DNA of 61,821 nucleotides from Planctomycetaceae bacterium (GCA_014762625.1 JABURQ010000025.1:1-61821), one strand, 5' to 3'. Positions 27,282-38,050 are shown, numbered from the stretch's first letter. The notes: generated by a model not told the origin, from the letters alone. Translations and numbers: made by a program.

Positions 27282-28700
27282 TCACTCGTTGAAGATTCGC
27301 AAAGCGGCGATCAAGCCTTTCAGGGGCCAGTCCTCATCGAGAAGTTTCACGACGTCATCCTGAAGAAATCGAACCTGCTCGGATTGCTGACATTCGAGGA
27401 CGGTTCTCAGGAAGACATCGAGTGTAATGTCCTCGTACTGACAGAATTGACACACGGCTGTGCGGAGGTCCTCGTATTTTTTGGCGTTCTCGGTGCGTAG
27501 AAACCGTAAGACAACCGGCTGCAGCAATTGCACAGCTTTCGAGTCGTGATAGAGATAGTCGTCCCCGCGGGAGTGGGAAGCAGTCCGATGAAACAGGTAG
27601 CTGGCGGTGGGCGACCATTCCCGCAGACGATCGAGTGCCGCCAGACCGACAGTCGGCACAGAGGTCCACGGCATCACCAGTTGTTCCAGGCGAAGGCGAA
27701 GCTCCCAATCGTCATTCACCAAAGAATCGCGAACGATCTTGACCAGGTTGTCGGGAATGGCTCCCGGAACCGCCGCCTCACAGGTAATGCTTAGCACCAT
27801 TTCCCATCGAGTCTCGATCCATTCCGGTGCAACTGTCGATTCGCATTCCCGGACTTCCTGACGCAGCTTCTGAAAAGTCGCATTGCTTTTCGGGAGTCCC
27901 GCCAAGGCGTAAAACTCGACGGCCTGATACACCAGTTCTTTCCACTGATCGGGATGATCGTAGACCAGGGAATCCTTCAGATCGTCGAGGTCCTGCTCGA
28001 TACGCTTCAGATTTTTCTGAGTGGACAGCAGATACCAGATCAGACGCGATAGACCGGGCAAACGCTCGTCGCCCGCTGACGCCAGTAACAATTCGCGACA
28101 GGAAGCTCGCAAAGCGGCTGCCGGAACGCGGTCGAGTTCATTCAGATAGACTTGAAAAACGCGACCAGTAAGGCCGTTCTTCTTAAGATACGATTCCAGA
28201 ACTTCAAACGCCGGTGCGCCCGAGTCAATCTTTTTCAGCCAAAACAAGCGTAGTGCGGCGTCTTCGTCTCTGGGATCATTATGACAGAATGTTTCGAGTT
28301 GCTCGATTGACGACTTGATATCACCGTCGATGGCGGTCTGGTAAAGAACGCGGCTGTCCAACTGGGGGGCTGAGCCATGAGTTTCCCACTCTCGCTTATT
28401 ATCCTTGCGGAAAGATGTTTCCGGAGCGGAAAACCAGTCTGATTCGTCGTCCGGATCCTCTGGAGAGTGCTCTTGTTGACGGCGGTATTCCTGCTCGTAT
28501 TGGAGGCGGGCACGCAGACTTTCGTAGCTCTCGTTGAGTTTCCGAAATTCGGCGGGGTATTCCTCGGCGCGATAATATTTGATCAATCGGTGATACGAGC
28601 GTCGCAGGTCCCGTTCGGTGCAATCCTCCTGAACGCCAAACAGGTCGTGCAGATTCGCGGGCCAATCAGCAAGGTTTGACGGCAAGGGGGAATCACTCAT
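27282..28700 (-). CDS. J-domain-like protein without the HPD motif
   Basis: A 472-residue protein. Residues 17-65 fit a J domain: LHDLFGVQEDCTERDLRRSYHRLIKYY, then EFRKLNESYESLRARL. The HPD tripeptide needed to stimulate Hsp70 ATPase is replaced by Tyr43-Arg44-Ala45. The rest is helical and repeat-like (LDRVPAAALRASCRELLL, EFYALAGLPKSNATFQKL) without a clear membrane segment. The gene overlaps the upstream membrane-protein gene by 8 bases, which in turn overlaps an HscC-like Hsp70 gene. E. coli hscC has two J-protein neighbours, djlB and djlC, of similar length. This is probably the functional counterpart, with a different way of engaging the chaperone. Confidence 0.75.
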   Translation of the reverse strand: MSDSPLPSNLADWPANLHDLFGVQEDCTERDLRRSYHRLIKYYRAEEYPAEFRKLNESYESLRARLQYEQEYRRQQEHSPEDPDDESDWFSAPETSFRKDNKREWETHGSAPQLDSRVLYQTAIDGDIKSSIEQLETFCHNDPRDEDAALRLFWLKKIDSGAPAFEVLESYLKKNGLTGRVFQVYLNELDRVPAAALRASCRELLLASAGDERLPGLSRLIWYLLSTQKNLKRIEQDLDDLKDSLVYDHPDQWKELVYQAVEFYALAGLPKSNATFQKLRQEVRECESTVAPEWIETRWEMVLSITCEAAVPGAIPDNLVKIVRDSLVNDDWELRLRLEQLVMPWTSVPTVGLAALDRLREWSPTASYLFHRTASHSRGDDYLYHDSKAVQLLQPVVLRFLRTENAKKYEDLRTAVCQFCQYEDITLDVFLRTVLECQQSEQVRFLQDDVVKLLDEDWPLKGLIAALRIFNE

Positions 28701-30033
28701 TGAGAGTCTCCCCGGAAGAAGGATTCTCCGCTCGATCAGGGGGCGGTGAATCGGTTTCCAGAAGAGGAGGGGGCTTCAACGCTTGATCGGTGAGCGGCTC
28801 ATTCGGGATGAGTGGACGCAAGATCGTGCCTTTCGGAACGGGGCGTTTTTTCTGAAGCTCCATTCCGTCGTAGGTCACGTAAACTTCCGGCTGAAATAGT
28901 TGCACGAGATCCATCGCGGTTTGAAACTCAGAAAACTCTGATTGACGCATTGTATAGAGACGAGTTTGTTCCCGGTTGGGATGCTTTGAAAGAGCCGTCA
29001 TTTCGCCGAGATACTGCTCCTTATCAAAGACGATGTAGAGGAGTCCCGATTGCTTGACGATTTTGAACTGCGTGAAACCATGTCGCGCGAATTCGTCGTC
29101 TTTCAATTTTGCCAGACTGTCAACTTGTTCCTGCTGCTGTTGTTCTTCGAGCGGTTCCTGGTCGAAAACAGGAGGCGAGCTGTGGGGAGGTTGGACTTGA
29201 AGCGATTCGAGGATTTCTCGCATTTGTTCCGGGTCAAAGTCGGTCGGTCGCTCGATCGTCGGAGGTCGAGTGTATTGAGCGGTGTCCGTGGAATGGTCGT
29301 ACCTGCTGATGACGGAGATGCCGCGGATCACAAAGAAAACGACCAGCGCAATGACCCACCCCGAATTCCCCCCGGAGGAGTCGTTCTGACCGGAGGCGGA
29401 GCCGAGCTTCACTAATTTGTTGGTCGTCTTGGGAGGATTTTCCAGACGTCTCACCCAACGAGGATCGATCGCCAGGAGTTCCGGAACTCTTTCACGCAAT
29501 TCTCGAACGATCCGTTTCCACTGCGGTGGTTCGTAATTATGAGACTGTTCGTACTCGCGACGAATCGCGGCTCTTCGGTGCGGCTCTTCACAAATCTGCC
29601 CCCTCAGAAAGTACGCCAAAGATTCCGCTTCGGGGGACAATTGTTCGAGAGAGTTGTCTGTATGATCGAGTACGGGTCTCAGTTGACTGAGCAATTGGTT
29701 GAGGACGGGGAAATGTTCGGCGTCCTGATATAACTTCCGATAGCGAGCTTTTCTCTCCTCGATATTGAGATCGAAGAATTCCTCGCGAAAGCGGACTAAA
29801 TCCTCGCGAAGTAATCTCTCACAGGCATGCCATTTCGCGATCGACGAAAGATCCTGATTCAGATATCCCTGGAGCGCGGACGCTTCGTAAAAGCCGGGAT
29901 GAAACTGGACATCCTCCAGACGACGGAGAAGAGTTTGTTGCCGAGTCTTCTCGTCTGTCTCATCCTTCAGGTCGAGCGTTCTTTCCACCCAGACATCGAG
30001 TAGCGGAGCGGTCTCGAAGCGATCACCAGTCAT
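28693..30033 (-). CDS. single-span membrane protein in the Hsp70 operon
   Basis: A 446-residue protein of no recognised family. Residues 1-200 are helical and charged ([34 protein letters not shown]). One transmembrane helix lies at 225-243 ([18 protein letters not shown]). The outer part starts with a Pro/Gln-rich linker ([16 protein letters not shown]), has a small alpha/beta domain ([19 protein letters not shown]) and ends in a Pro-rich tail. It overlaps the Hsp70 gene by 11 bases and the J-like gene by 8, so the three are likely made in a fixed ratio. It may anchor the chaperone to the membrane; this is inference. Confidence 0.72.
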   Translation of the reverse strand: MTGDRFETAPLLDVWVERTLDLKDETDEKTRQQTLLRRLEDVQFHPGFYEASALQGYLNQDLSSIAKWHACERLLREDLVRFREEFFDLNIEERKARYRKLYQDAEHFPVLNQLLSQLRPVLDHTDNSLEQLSPEAESLAYFLRGQICEEPHRRAAIRREYEQSHNYEPPQWKRIVRELRERVPELLAIDPRWVRRLENPPKTTNKLVKLGSASGQNDSSGGNSGWVIALVVFFVIRGISVISRYDHSTDTAQYTRPPTIERPTDFDPEQMREILESLQVQPPHSSPPVFDQEPLEEQQQQEQVDSLAKLKDDEFARHGFTQFKIVKQSGLLYIVFDKEQYLGEMTALSKHPNREQTRLYTMRQSEFSEFQTAMDLVQLFQPEVYVTYDGMELQKKRPVPKGTILRPLIPNEPLTDQALKPPPLLETDSPPPDRAENPSSGETLNE

Positions 30034-31777
30034 CCGTCTGCTCCGATTGGGGATCGTTGTCGTCTTCCTCGGAAAAATCGAACAGATTCACGAAGTTCTC
30101 CAGCGCCTCGCGGTGTCGGGCAATCAATTCCTCGTCCTGGAGTTCGATTGCTTCTTCGAACCCCTTCAACATCAAATCGAGTTGTTCCCGTTCTCCCCAG
30201 GGGAGTTCGCTGTAGAGTCGCTCCGAACGTTTGAGAAGATAGCGATTGGCGCTCTCTTCACGAGGATGTTTTTTAAGGTTCTCCATCGATCGAATCGCGT
30301 CGTCGATCTGTCGCTGCGACATTCCGCGGGCATAGCGGGTGACGACGTGCTGGAATTTCTCTTTCGTTTCCAGAACCATCGCCTCGACCTCCAGGACGCC
30401 GTTCAGATCGTACGTAAATCGAATTTCGATTTCCTGTCCCGCAGGGCCGCGGGGGATGTTCTTGACCTGAAATTCTCCCAGAAATAAATTCTGATCGGTC
30501 TTTCGATGCTCTCCTTGATAGATGGCGACTTTGACTTCGGTCTGATTGGGATGCAACGTCTGAACGGTTTGGGCCCGGCTGACCGGGATCGTGGTGTTGC
30601 GGTTGATGATCGGCATGAAGTAGCCGGAGCGATATTCTCCCGCCATTTCACGCGTGGTCTCGACTCCCAGCGTGAATGGGGCCACATCCGTCACCACCAT
30701 CTCTTCCACATGTTCGTTGCGATCGATGAGTCCTGCCTGCACTGCGGCTCCCAACGCGACGACCTCATCGGGATTGATACGGCGGAGCGGTTCTTTCCCG
30801 AAGATCTCCACAATTCGTTCCACAATCGTCGGCATCCGGGTCGCTCCCCCCACGAGGATGACCTCATCGACTTCTGAGCGTTTCAGTCCGGCGTCGCCGA
30901 GCGCTTTTCGTAACGGGAGATCGGCGCGTCCAATCAAATGGCTCGTCCATTTTTTGAATTGTTCTCGGTTGACTTCGATCGTTTCCGCGTCGTCCAGAAA
31001 GTGCCCCCGGGCATCGGGAAAACGTAAAGAGGCAACATCCCGTGAACTGAGTTGTCGCTTCAGACGCTCGCATTCTCGACGCAAGCGCGACAACCGCTCC
31101 GGTTCCTTCATCTCGACGTGCTCGTAAACCATCCCCTTCGACTCGAGCACTCGCGCAGCGATCGTGGAGGTGAAATCCTCTCCGCCAAGGAATGTTTCTC
31201 CCGCCGACGAACGAATCTCCAGAACATCATCGAGCTGATCGACAATCGAGACGTCAAACGTGCCGCCTCCCAAGTCGTAAACCAGCAGGAGGCGTTCCTG
31301 ATCCTGTTCTCGTAATCCGTAGGCCAGCGCCGCAGCGGTCGGCTCGTTAACGATTCGAGCGACCTTCAACCCGGCAATTTCGCCGGCCCGGATGGTGTCG
31401 GTTCGTTGATGTTCGTTGAAGTAGGCAGGGACCGTAATCACGGCGGACTCGACCGATTCACCCAGGTATTGTTCGGCCTCTTCTTTTAAGGTTTTGAGGA
31501 CTAAGGCGGAAAGCTCGACCGCGGTGAAGGCTTTGTTGTCGATGGTCCACTTCCACTCGGTTCCCATTTGTCGCTTGAACATCGAGACACAACGCTCGGG
31601 AGCAGTCACCATGAATTCCTGAGCCGTTCTTCCGACCAGCAATTCACCGGCATTATCGAGACCGACGACGGACGGTGTTAGATATTCTCCCAGCGAATTC
31701 GGAATGAGCTCCGGGCCGGTTTCCTTGAGACAGGCGACCAGTGAATGAGTGGTTCCCAGATCGATTCCAACGATCAT
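30023..31777 (-). CDS. Hsp70-family chaperone resembling HscC
   Basis: A 584-residue Hsp70, shorter than DnaK (about 640). The ATPase domain has [25 protein letters not shown] as [13 protein letters not shown], and [12 protein letters not shown]. The substrate-binding domain has [29 protein letters not shown] and [13 protein letters not shown]. Features shared with E. coli HscC are the early [28 protein letters not shown], and a shortened, non-DnaK-like C-terminus. HscC works with membrane-anchored J proteins and without GrpE. Here two downstream overlapping genes supply a membrane protein and a J-like protein. The C-terminus is acidic ([17 protein letters not shown]). Confidence 0.9.
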   Translation of the reverse strand: MIVGIDLGTTHSLVACLKETGPELIPNSLGEYLTPSVVGLDNAGELLVGRTAQEFMVTAPERCVSMFKRQMGTEWKWTIDNKAFTAVELSALVLKTLKEEAEQYLGESVESAVITVPAYFNEHQRTDTIRAGEIAGLKVARIVNEPTAAALAYGLREQDQERLLLVYDLGGGTFDVSIVDQLDDVLEIRSSAGETFLGGEDFTSTIAARVLESKGMVYEHVEMKEPERLSRLRRECERLKRQLSSRDVASLRFPDARGHFLDDAETIEVNREQFKKWTSHLIGRADLPLRKALGDAGLKRSEVDEVILVGGATRMPTIVERIVEIFGKEPLRRINPDEVVALGAAVQAGLIDRNEHVEEMVVTDVAPFTLGVETTREMAGEYRSGYFMPIINRNTTIPVSRAQTVQTLHPNQTEVKVAIYQGEHRKTDQNLFLGEFQVKNIPRGPAGQEIEIRFTYDLNGVLEVEAMVLETKEKFQHVVTRYARGMSQRQIDDAIRSMENLKKHPREESANRYLLKRSERLYSELPWGEREQLDLMLKGFEEAIELQDEELIARHREALENFVNLFDFSEEDDNDPQSEQTDDW

Positions 31778-31885
31778 TGCTACGAGCCTTCGCGAGAGGT
31801 ATGAGCTGCTTCTTCAAATCTAAGTCGTCGAGAAAACGATGGCAACGACTTCTCGGTCGCTGTGGCAATTTTCACCGCGATCCAT

Positions 31886-32257
31886 TTAATCAGGAAATGC
31901 CGATATGAGGTGCTGGATTTCAGGTTCTGGTTGTGTTTCAGGCCACATGATGCCGACGATGTCGTAACGGACCGCACGATCGAGCAGATCCCGTTCTTTG
32001 AGGTAAACCTGGGCGGTTTTCAGAATCTGCCGCTGTTTCGAGACATCGACCGCTTCCAGAGGATGCCCTTTGCGGCTGGAACGGCGAGTTTTTACTTCCA
32101 CAAAAACGATGGTCTCGCCCTCAAGAGCAATGACATCGATCTCACCCGTATGGTTCTCGTAATTTCGAGCGACGATCCGATATCCCCGCCGTTTCAAATA
32201 GCGAACGGCGGCACGTTCTCCCGCAGAACCGAAAAGTCGATTGAACCAACGCGGCAT
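31886..32257 (-). CDS. YraN/UPF0102-family protein
   Basis: A 123-residue protein of the YraN family, which has a restriction-endonuclease-like fold and no settled function. The signature GEIDVIALEGETIVFVEVKTR (residues about 38-58) contains the D...E-x-K arrangement of PD-(D/E)XK nucleases. AGERAAVRYLKRRGYRIVARNY precedes it. It follows rplS by 63 bases, a position common across bacteria, where yraN often lies near rnhB and the trmD-rplS cluster. Confidence 0.92.
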   Translation of the reverse strand: MPRWFNRLFGSAGERAAVRYLKRRGYRIVARNYENHTGEIDVIALEGETIVFVEVKTRRSSRKGHPLEAVDVSKQRQILKTAQVYLKERDLLDRAVRYDIVGIMWPETQPEPEIQHLISAFPD

Positions 32258-32320
32258 CAGACAATCTCCCGTGCAGACAGGGGAGAGGCAGTCTGTACTT
32301 CAGCGAATGATTGGAATGTT

Positions 32321-32689
32321 TCAGGCGTCTTTGGATTTGGCGCGACGTTCGGCCAGACGCGTCGCTTTACCCACGCGATCGCGCAGGTAGTAAAGTTTTG
32401 CACGACGGACTTTACCGTGGCGTTTGATATCGATCTGCGAGACTTTCGGCGAATGAACCGGGAAAGTCCGTTCCACACCTTCTCCCGCCACAATACGGCG
32501 GACGGTAAAGTTCTCGTTGATCCCTTCACCCCGCATGGCGATCACCACGCCGGAGAAGACCTGGACGCGTTCTTTGTTGCCTTCCTGAATCAGAGTGTGC
32601 ACATCGACAGTGTCACCCACTTCAAACTCGGGTTTATCGTCTCGCAGGCTGGATTGAGCGGCAAGATCGAGAATTTCTTTCTGATTCAT
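32321..32689 (-). CDS. rplS: 50S ribosomal protein L19
   Basis: A 122-residue L19, which sits at the 30S-50S interface. It shows the family core: [30 protein letters not shown], the signature [24 protein letters not shown] and [22 protein letters not shown]. The ATG at 32689 follows AGAGGC and gives the normal N-terminus (MNQKEIL). An upstream in-frame ATG would add 11 residues not seen in L19. It follows trmD by 115 bases. Confidence 0.97.
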   Translation of the reverse strand: MNQKEILDLAAQSSLRDDKPEFEVGDTVDVHTLIQEGNKERVQVFSGVVIAMRGEGINENFTVRRIVAGEGVERTFPVHSPKVSQIDIKRHGKVRRAKLYYLRDRVGKATRLAERRAKSKDA

Positions 32690-32804
32690 GGTAAGCCTCT
32701 GGGGTCTCAAAGTTTCCGTCAAGACAATAAGTATGGCAGATTTCGCGAGAACGTCAACTCTGCGAACAACCGAAATTCTCGCGAAACGACAAAGGAAGCC
32801 ACAG

Positions 32805-33509
32805 TTAATCCGTGGCTCTGTTCTCTTCCTCTTCCAGCAAATCGGATCGAAGCTCTCGCGTCCGTTTCAGGGACTGTTCTTTTCGCCATTCCTCGATTTT
32901 CCCATGATCGCCGGAGAGGAGGATTTCCGGAACCTCCATCCCGCGGAAGACCCGGGGACGGGTGTACTGAGGATATTCGAGGAGACCGCTGTGGGAGAAG
33001 GAGTCGTACTTGTGACTGGTTTCATCTCCCAAAACGCCGGGAACGAGGCGAATCACTGTGTCGATTACCAACATTGCTGGAACTTCCCCGCCGTTACAAA
33101 TGAAATCTCCAGCGGAGATTTCCATGGGCTGAAGCCCTTGGCGAATTCGGTCGTCAAACCCCTCATAGCGACCGCATAACATCACTAGCCGAGGTTTTTC
33201 GGCGAGTTCTTCGACCAGTTTCTGATCCAGAGTGCGCCCCTGAGGGGTCAGCATAATCAGTTGGCCGGGGGTGTCCGCCTGTTGTTGGACATGCTCCACG
33301 CATTGATATACCGGATCGCAGGCGATGAGCATTCCCGGTCCGCCTCCGAACGGTTTGTCGTCGACGGATCGATGCTTGTCGGTCGTCCATTCCCGGAAGT
33401 CCCACAGATTGACATCCACCAGGCCCGCTTCAATCGCTTTATTGAGCAGGCTTTGGTCGAGATAGCTATCGAACAAAGCGGGGAAGAGGGTGAGGACGTC
33501 AAATCGCAT
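32805..33509 (-). CDS. trmD: tRNA (guanine-37-N1)-methyltransferase
   Basis: A 234-residue SPOUT methyltransferase that makes m1G37 in tRNAs reading CNN codons and prevents frameshifting. Motifs are [14 protein letters not shown], the knot segments [13 protein letters not shown] and [21 protein letters not shown], then [12 protein letters not shown] and [21 protein letters not shown]. Length and motifs are normal. It lies between rpsP and rplS as in most bacteria, but rimM, usually directly in front of it, is missing. Confidence 0.97.
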   Translation of the reverse strand: MRFDVLTLFPALFDSYLDQSLLNKAIEAGLVDVNLWDFREWTTDKHRSVDDKPFGGGPGMLIACDPVYQCVEHVQQQADTPGQLIMLTPQGRTLDQKLVEELAEKPRLVMLCGRYEGFDDRIRQGLQPMEISAGDFICNGGEVPAMLVIDTVIRLVPGVLGDETSHKYDSFSHSGLLEYPQYTRPRVFRGMEVPEILLSGDHGKIEEWRKEQSLKRTRELRSDLLEEEENRATD

Positions 33510-33563
33510 ACTGTGATCTCCGTCCTTTCCGACATCCTCAATCGCCCGAAAGTTCCCGGACGA

Positions 33564-33983
33564 TTACTCGCCTGATTCTTCCTTCGACTCTTCTTCAGCC
33601 GGCGCTTCGGCAGAGGCTTCTGCATCCGCAGGAGCTTCCGCTGACTCTTCGGCGGGGGCTTCTGCTTCCGGCGGTGCTTCCGGTTCGGGTTGTTTCGGAG
33701 CCTGCATCTTGGGGGGTTCTTTGGTGGCGCCGAACTTATTGTCTTTGACCTTTTTGATGAGGGTCTTGACGTTTTCGCTCGGTTGAGCTCCCACCGACAT
33801 CCAGTAGTCGATGCGTTCCATGTTCAGCGTCACGCGCTCTGACTTTTCGCGAACGCAGGTATCGTACGTTCCTACTTCTTCGATCGCTTTTCCATCACGC
33901 GGTTTGCGCGAGTCCATCACACAAATGCGGTAAAACGGACGATGCTTACGTCCCATTCTCTTCATACGAATCCGAACTGCCAC
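33564..33983 (-). CDS. rpsP: 30S ribosomal protein S16 with a long acidic tail
   Basis: S16 is a small-subunit assembly protein of usually 80-90 residues. Here the core (residues 1-85) is typical: AVRIRMKRMGRKHRPFYRI, then MDSRKPRDGKAIEEVGTYD and RIDYWMSVGAQPSENVKTLI. From about residue 88 a tail of about 50 residues follows, made almost only of Glu, Ala and Pro (EAPPEAEAPAEESAEAP), ending in SGE. The tail should be disordered and highly negative, unusual on an RNA-binding protein. The gene lies 79 bases after ffh. Confidence 0.96.
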   Translation of the reverse strand: MAVRIRMKRMGRKHRPFYRICVMDSRKPRDGKAIEEVGTYDTCVREKSERVTLNMERIDYWMSVGAQPSENVKTLIKKVKDNKFGATKEPPKMQAPKQPEPEAPPEAEAPAEESAEAPADAEASAEAPAEEESKEESGE

Positions 33984-34062
33984 GTTATCTCCTCTTTCGT
34001 AAAGTTGGCTTTCACCGGGAAAGCCGTTGGTCGAAATGCTGAGTCGGCCCGGTACGCCGGCT

Positions 34063-35547
34063 TCAGCGTCTGTTTTTCTTGCGTTGTTTGCGGGCTTGTT
34101 TGCGTTTCTTTTTCTTCTCTTCCCGCAATTTCAGCTTATCTTTTGTCCCCAGCTTGGAACGTTGTTTCTGTTCGGCGATCTGAGCTCCTTCGTTGAAGAG
34201 GCCACCGTCCGCCATCTGCTTCATCATCTGCATCCGGCCCCGCATTCCCATGCCGGCCATGTTTTTCATGACCCCAGCCATGCTGGCGAAGTCCTTCAGC
34301 AGCTTATTCACATCCGAAGGATCGACTCCCGAACCGTGGGCGATTCGATTCCGCCGGGAACGGTCGATCAATTCGGGATTGTTCCGTTCATCGAGGGTCA
34401 TCCCGTTGATGATTCCTTCGATACGGGACATATCCCCTTCTGCATCAATATCGGGATTCTGATCCATCAGCCCCCCGAGGCCGGGAATCATGCCCATGAT
34501 ATCTTTCATGGACCCCAGTTTTTTAATCTGTCGCATCTGATCGCGGAAGTCTTCGAGGGTAAATTTCCCCTTCCGCATCTTTTCCTGCTGTTTCTCCATC
34601 TCCTCGGCGTCGAACTCTTCCTGGGCCTTTTCAACGAGCGATAGCACATCGCCCATCCCCAGAATTCGTCCGGCCATCCGATCGGGATGGAACGGCTCCA
34701 GCTTGTCGAGTTGTTCGCCGACACCGATAAATTTGATCGGCACGCCCGTGACGGCTTTGACGGAAATCGCGGCACCGCCGCGGGTGTCCCCGTCCAGTTT
34801 AGTGAGGATAACGCCGTCCAGTTCGAGTTCGTCGTTGAACGATTTCGCGGAATTGACGGCATCCTGTCCGGTCATCGAGTCACAAACGAGCAATGCCTGG
34901 TCCGGCGTGCATTTGTTGTCGATCTGCTTCAATTCGGCCATCAGTTCGTCATCGACGTGGAGACGACCGGCGGTATCGAGTATGACGACGTCGTGATCCT
35001 GCTTTTTGCGGGCCTGTTTGACGGCGTTCGAGCAGACTTTGACGGGATTCGAGCCTTCAATCGGCTCGCTGTAAACGTCCACTCCAAGTTGCTCACCGAT
35101 CACTTTGAGCTGATCGACGGCGGCGGGACGTTGCAGGTCGGCAGCGACGAGCAGAGGCTGATGCCCTTTGTCTTTGAGCATCCGGGCCAGTTTACCGCAG
35201 GTGGTCGTCTTACCCGACCCCTGCAAACCACACATCATGATGACGGAGACACCGTCGCGGCGAATATTCAGCGAATGATCGACCGGCCCCATAAAGTCGA
35301 TGAGGGCTTCGTTGACCACGCCGACGATCTGTTCTTCAGGTCGCAACGACTTCAGAACCCGTTCTCCGACGGCTTCTTCAGTCACTCTTTTCATGAAGTC
35401 CTGGACGACTTCGTAGTTGACGTCCGCTTCGAGCAAGGCTTGCCGGACTTCGCGCATTCCGTCCCGGATGTTCGCCTCGGTCAGTTTTCCCTGACCACGA
35501 AAGGCGGACAACGCGTTGCCCAGATTTTCGGTAATGCCTTCAAACAT
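34063..35547 (-). CDS. ffh: signal recognition particle GTPase Ffh
   Basis: The 494-residue SRP54 homologue binds signal sequences of nascent membrane proteins and, with SRP RNA and FtsY, delivers ribosomes to the translocon. The N and G domains show the P-loop [15 protein letters not shown], the motifs [14 protein letters not shown] and [13 protein letters not shown], and [14 protein letters not shown]. The methionine-rich M domain contains [20 protein letters not shown] and the basic RNA-binding segment [12 protein letters not shown]. The tail is Lys/Arg-rich. It heads the ffh-rpsP-trmD-rplS cluster. No Shine-Dalgarno is visible before the ATG. Confidence 0.97.
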   Translation of the reverse strand: MFEGITENLGNALSAFRGQGKLTEANIRDGMREVRQALLEADVNYEVVQDFMKRVTEEAVGERVLKSLRPEEQIVGVVNEALIDFMGPVDHSLNIRRDGVSVIMMCGLQGSGKTTTCGKLARMLKDKGHQPLLVAADLQRPAAVDQLKVIGEQLGVDVYSEPIEGSNPVKVCSNAVKQARKKQDHDVVILDTAGRLHVDDELMAELKQIDNKCTPDQALLVCDSMTGQDAVNSAKSFNDELELDGVILTKLDGDTRGGAAISVKAVTGVPIKFIGVGEQLDKLEPFHPDRMAGRILGMGDVLSLVEKAQEEFDAEEMEKQQEKMRKGKFTLEDFRDQMRQIKKLGSMKDIMGMIPGLGGLMDQNPDIDAEGDMSRIEGIINGMTLDERNNPELIDRSRRNRIAHGSGVDPSDVNKLLKDFASMAGVMKNMAGMGMRGRMQMMKQMADGGLFNEGAQIAEQKQRSKLGTKDKLKLREEKKKKRKQARKQRKKNRR

Positions 35548-35933
35548 AGTAGATCATTGGAGTTGGAGGATCGCGCAGACCGTTTTTTGCGATTCGACCT
35601 GGGGTGTCCCAAAGCAATACAATGACCGGTCTTGGGACGAATCGTCGAGTATAGAAAACCAGATTGTGAATGACAACCGACCGGGACCCGTGTTTTGGCG
35701 CACAATCTTATAGATCGATCAGACATCCGAGGCCTCCGTCGATCGATCATTTCAGGGCTTTTCAGGTTGTCACATTCGAGTGTCCCAGCAAGCTTCTCTG
35801 ACTCGCATTTTATTGACGAAATCGTATACACTGAGGAACTTCCCGGAAGCAGGACCGCGAGCCAAAAAGGCTCGGGTGGTGTCCGGCCTCTTCCTAGTCA
35901 CTGATTCATCTATTTTACGCATACACAACAACT
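35548..35933. other. divergent ffh-leuC intergenic region
   Basis: This stretch of 386 bases between ffh (-) and leuC (+) has no supported gene. It holds a 7-bp inverted repeat (GTCCCAA/TTGGGAC) near 35608-35634, a second A/T-flanked repeat (GATCGATC) near 35712-35746, and the long hairpin described at 35845-35894. Promoters for both directions must lie here but no clear -35/-10 pair stands out. Confidence 0.55.
35845..35894 (+). promoter_or_regulatory. long imperfect hairpin in the leuC leader
   Basis: Nested complementary segments read GGAAG (35845) with CTTCC (to 35894), then ACC and CGAGCC around a 5-base A-loop pairing with GGCTCG and GGT. The inner stem has 9 pairs and one bulged base. 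The structure ends 39 bases before the leuC ATG, and leuC has no visible Shine-Dalgarno. This is a candidate cis-acting RNA structure for the leuCD operon. It has no T-run and no leucine-rich leader peptide, so it is not a classic attenuator. Confidence 0.4.
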
Positions 35934-37355
35934 ATGAGCGATACACGGAATCTGTTTAATAAAGTCTGGGACTTACACACGGTCAGCGAACTTCCGAATG
36001 GGCAGACGCAATTATTTATCGGCCTGCACATGATTCATGAAGTGACCAGCCCCCAGGCGTTCGAAATGCTGCGGGATCGGGGTCTTCCGGTGATGTATCC
36101 GGACCGGACCATCGCCACCGTCGATCATATTGTCCCCACCACCAGCCAGATCCGCCCCTTCGAGGACACTCTCGCGGAAGGGATGATGTCCGCGATCGAG
36201 AAAAATTGTGCCGAGTTTGGTGTCCGTCTGCTCGATATTGATGATTCGCGACAGGGGATTGTCCATGTGGTCGGTCCCGAACAGGGGCTCACGCAACCCG
36301 GCATGACGATTGTCTGCGGCGATAGCCATACCTCGACGCATGGAGCATTCGGCAGCATCGCGATCGGCATCGGAACCAGCAACGTCGCCCAGGTGCTCGC
36401 AACCCAGACGATGTATTTAAATCGTCCCAAGGTCCGACGGATCGTCGTTAACGGTCAATTGAAGCCCGGCGTGTTCGCCAAGGACGTCATTCTGCACATC
36501 ATTCGCAAGCTGGGAGTGCAGGGGGGAGTTGGCTATGCCTACGAATATGCCGGCGAAGTATTCGACAACATGACCATGGAAGAACGGATGACGGTCTGCA
36601 ACATGTCGATTGAAGGGGGCGCTCGTTGCGGCTACATCAATCCGGATCAGACAACCGTCGATTACCTCAAGGGACGTCCCTTCGCTCCCCAAGGCGAGGA
36701 ATTCGAGAAAGCCGCCGCATGGTGGCTGAGCCTGGCTTCAACAGACGACTCCGAATTCGACGACGTCGTCGAGTTCGACGCCGCCGATATCGAACCGACG
36801 GTCACCTGGGGGATTAATCCCGCTCAGTCAGTCGGCGTGAGTGAGAACATCCCGTCGCCTGAAGAGTTCGACGACAATGCCCAGGCGGGCATCGCCGAGG
36901 CGCTGGAGTTTATGGACCTGACATCGGGGGATCCGATGAAAGGTCAGAAGATCGATGTTGCATTTATCGGCTCCTGCACCAACGGGCGTATTTCCGACTT
37001 GCGTCAGGCGGCGGAGATTGCCAAAGGTCGTCACGTCGCCGAAGGGGTCCGGGCCATCGTCGTTCCGGGATCTCAAATTGTTCGCAAACAGGCAATGGAA
37101 GAAGGACTCGACAAAATCTTTGAAGAGGCCGGCTTCGAATGGCGGGAAGCGGGCTGTTCGATGTGTCTGGCGATGAATCCCGACAAATTGCAAGGCCGGG
37201 AAATCTGTGCCTCGTCGAGCAACCGCAACTTCAAAGGACGACAGGGAAGCCCGACCGGTCGCACGTTGTTGATGTCACCGGCGATGGTGGCGGCTGCTGC
37301 GGTGAATGGTTGTGTGACCGATGTGAGAGAGATGTTGGAACCTGCAGCGGTTTAA
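35934..37355 (+). CDS. leuC: 3-isopropylmalate dehydratase large subunit
   Basis: A 473-residue aconitase-family subunit of isopropylmalate isomerase, the second step in leucine synthesis. Signatures: KVWDLHTV at the N-terminus, [23 protein letters not shown], and the three 4Fe-4S ligands in FIGSCTNGR and [17 protein letters not shown] near the end is typical. The start follows no Shine-Dalgarno; the position fits the usual N-terminus. leuD follows by 57 bases. Confidence 0.97.
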   Translation: MSDTRNLFNKVWDLHTVSELPNGQTQLFIGLHMIHEVTSPQAFEMLRDRGLPVMYPDRTIATVDHIVPTTSQIRPFEDTLAEGMMSAIEKNCAEFGVRLLDIDDSRQGIVHVVGPEQGLTQPGMTIVCGDSHTSTHGAFGSIAIGIGTSNVAQVLATQTMYLNRPKVRRIVVNGQLKPGVFAKDVILHIIRKLGVQGGVGYAYEYAGEVFDNMTMEERMTVCNMSIEGGARCGYINPDQTTVDYLKGRPFAPQGEEFEKAAAWWLSLASTDDSEFDDVVEFDAADIEPTVTWGINPAQSVGVSENIPSPEEFDDNAQAGIAEALEFMDLTSGDPMKGQKIDVAFIGSCTNGRISDLRQAAEIAKGRHVAEGVRAIVVPGSQIVRKQAMEEGLDKIFEEAGFEWREAGCSMCLAMNPDKLQGREICASSSNRNFKGRQGSPTGRTLLMSPAMVAAAAVNGCVTDVREMLEPAAV

Positions 37356-37412
37356 CTTTTGTCACTACAGAATAACTGCTTATTTTACCTATCAAACCCA
37401 TCGACAGACGAT

Positions 37413-38006
37413 ATGAACGAAATCAAACAAATCACCGGCACTGCCGTTCCACTGTTCCTCGACGATATCGATACCGACCGCATCATCCCCGCACGCTACT
37501 TGCGTTGTGTCACATTTGACGGACTGGGCGAACATGCTTTTGAAGACGACCGTCAGCAGGATCCCAATCATCCGTTCGATAAAGAGGTATACCAGGATGC
37601 CAAGGTGCTGATTTCCGGTCGAAACTTCGGCTGTGGTTCTTCGCGAGAACACGCTCCGCAAGCACTGATGCGGTGGGGAATCGATGCCGTCGTGGCGGAA
37701 TCGTTCGCGGAAATTTTCTTCGGGAACTGCACGTCGCTCGGAATTCCCGCGGTCACCTGTTCGCGAGACGATTTGAAAGCCATGTCCGCGGCGGTTCAAG
37801 CCGATCCAACCGTGAGTGTCTCCGTTGATATCGAAGCCTTGAAAGTGACGGTCGGCGATCAGGAATATGACTGTCAGATTCCTGAATCGGCACGAAACTC
37901 ACTCACCAGCGGACGCTGGGACTTTCTCGGTTTGTTACTGGAAAAGAAAGACGATATCCAGAAGACCGCCGGCGAGATCCCGTATCTCAATAGTTTCTCC
38001 AGCTAG
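37413..38006 (+). CDS. leuD: 3-isopropylmalate dehydratase small subunit
   Basis: A 197-residue swivel-domain partner of LeuC. Motifs are [23 protein letters not shown], then [17 protein letters not shown] and [10 protein letters not shown]. The ATG at 37413 gives the usual length; an upstream in-frame TTG would add 18 residues without support. ApbE follows by 44 bases and could be on the same transcript. Confidence 0.96.
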   Translation: MNEIKQITGTAVPLFLDDIDTDRIIPARYLRCVTFDGLGEHAFEDDRQQDPNHPFDKEVYQDAKVLISGRNFGCGSSREHAPQALMRWGIDAVVAESFAEIFFGNCTSLGIPAVTCSRDDLKAMSAAVQADPTVSVSVDIEALKVTVGDQEYDCQIPESARNSLTSGRWDFLGLLLEKKDDIQKTAGEIPYLNSFSS

Positions 38007-38050
38007 AGTCGATATCTTTGCCTACCGACGAGACGAAACGAGTGGATCGC

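Noticed and set aside
35830-35900. Possible SRP RNA next to ffh
   Set aside because: CCGGAAGCAG resembles the SRP tetraloop region, but the flanking conserved CAGG and GCAGCC segments are absent and the long stem is arranged differently.
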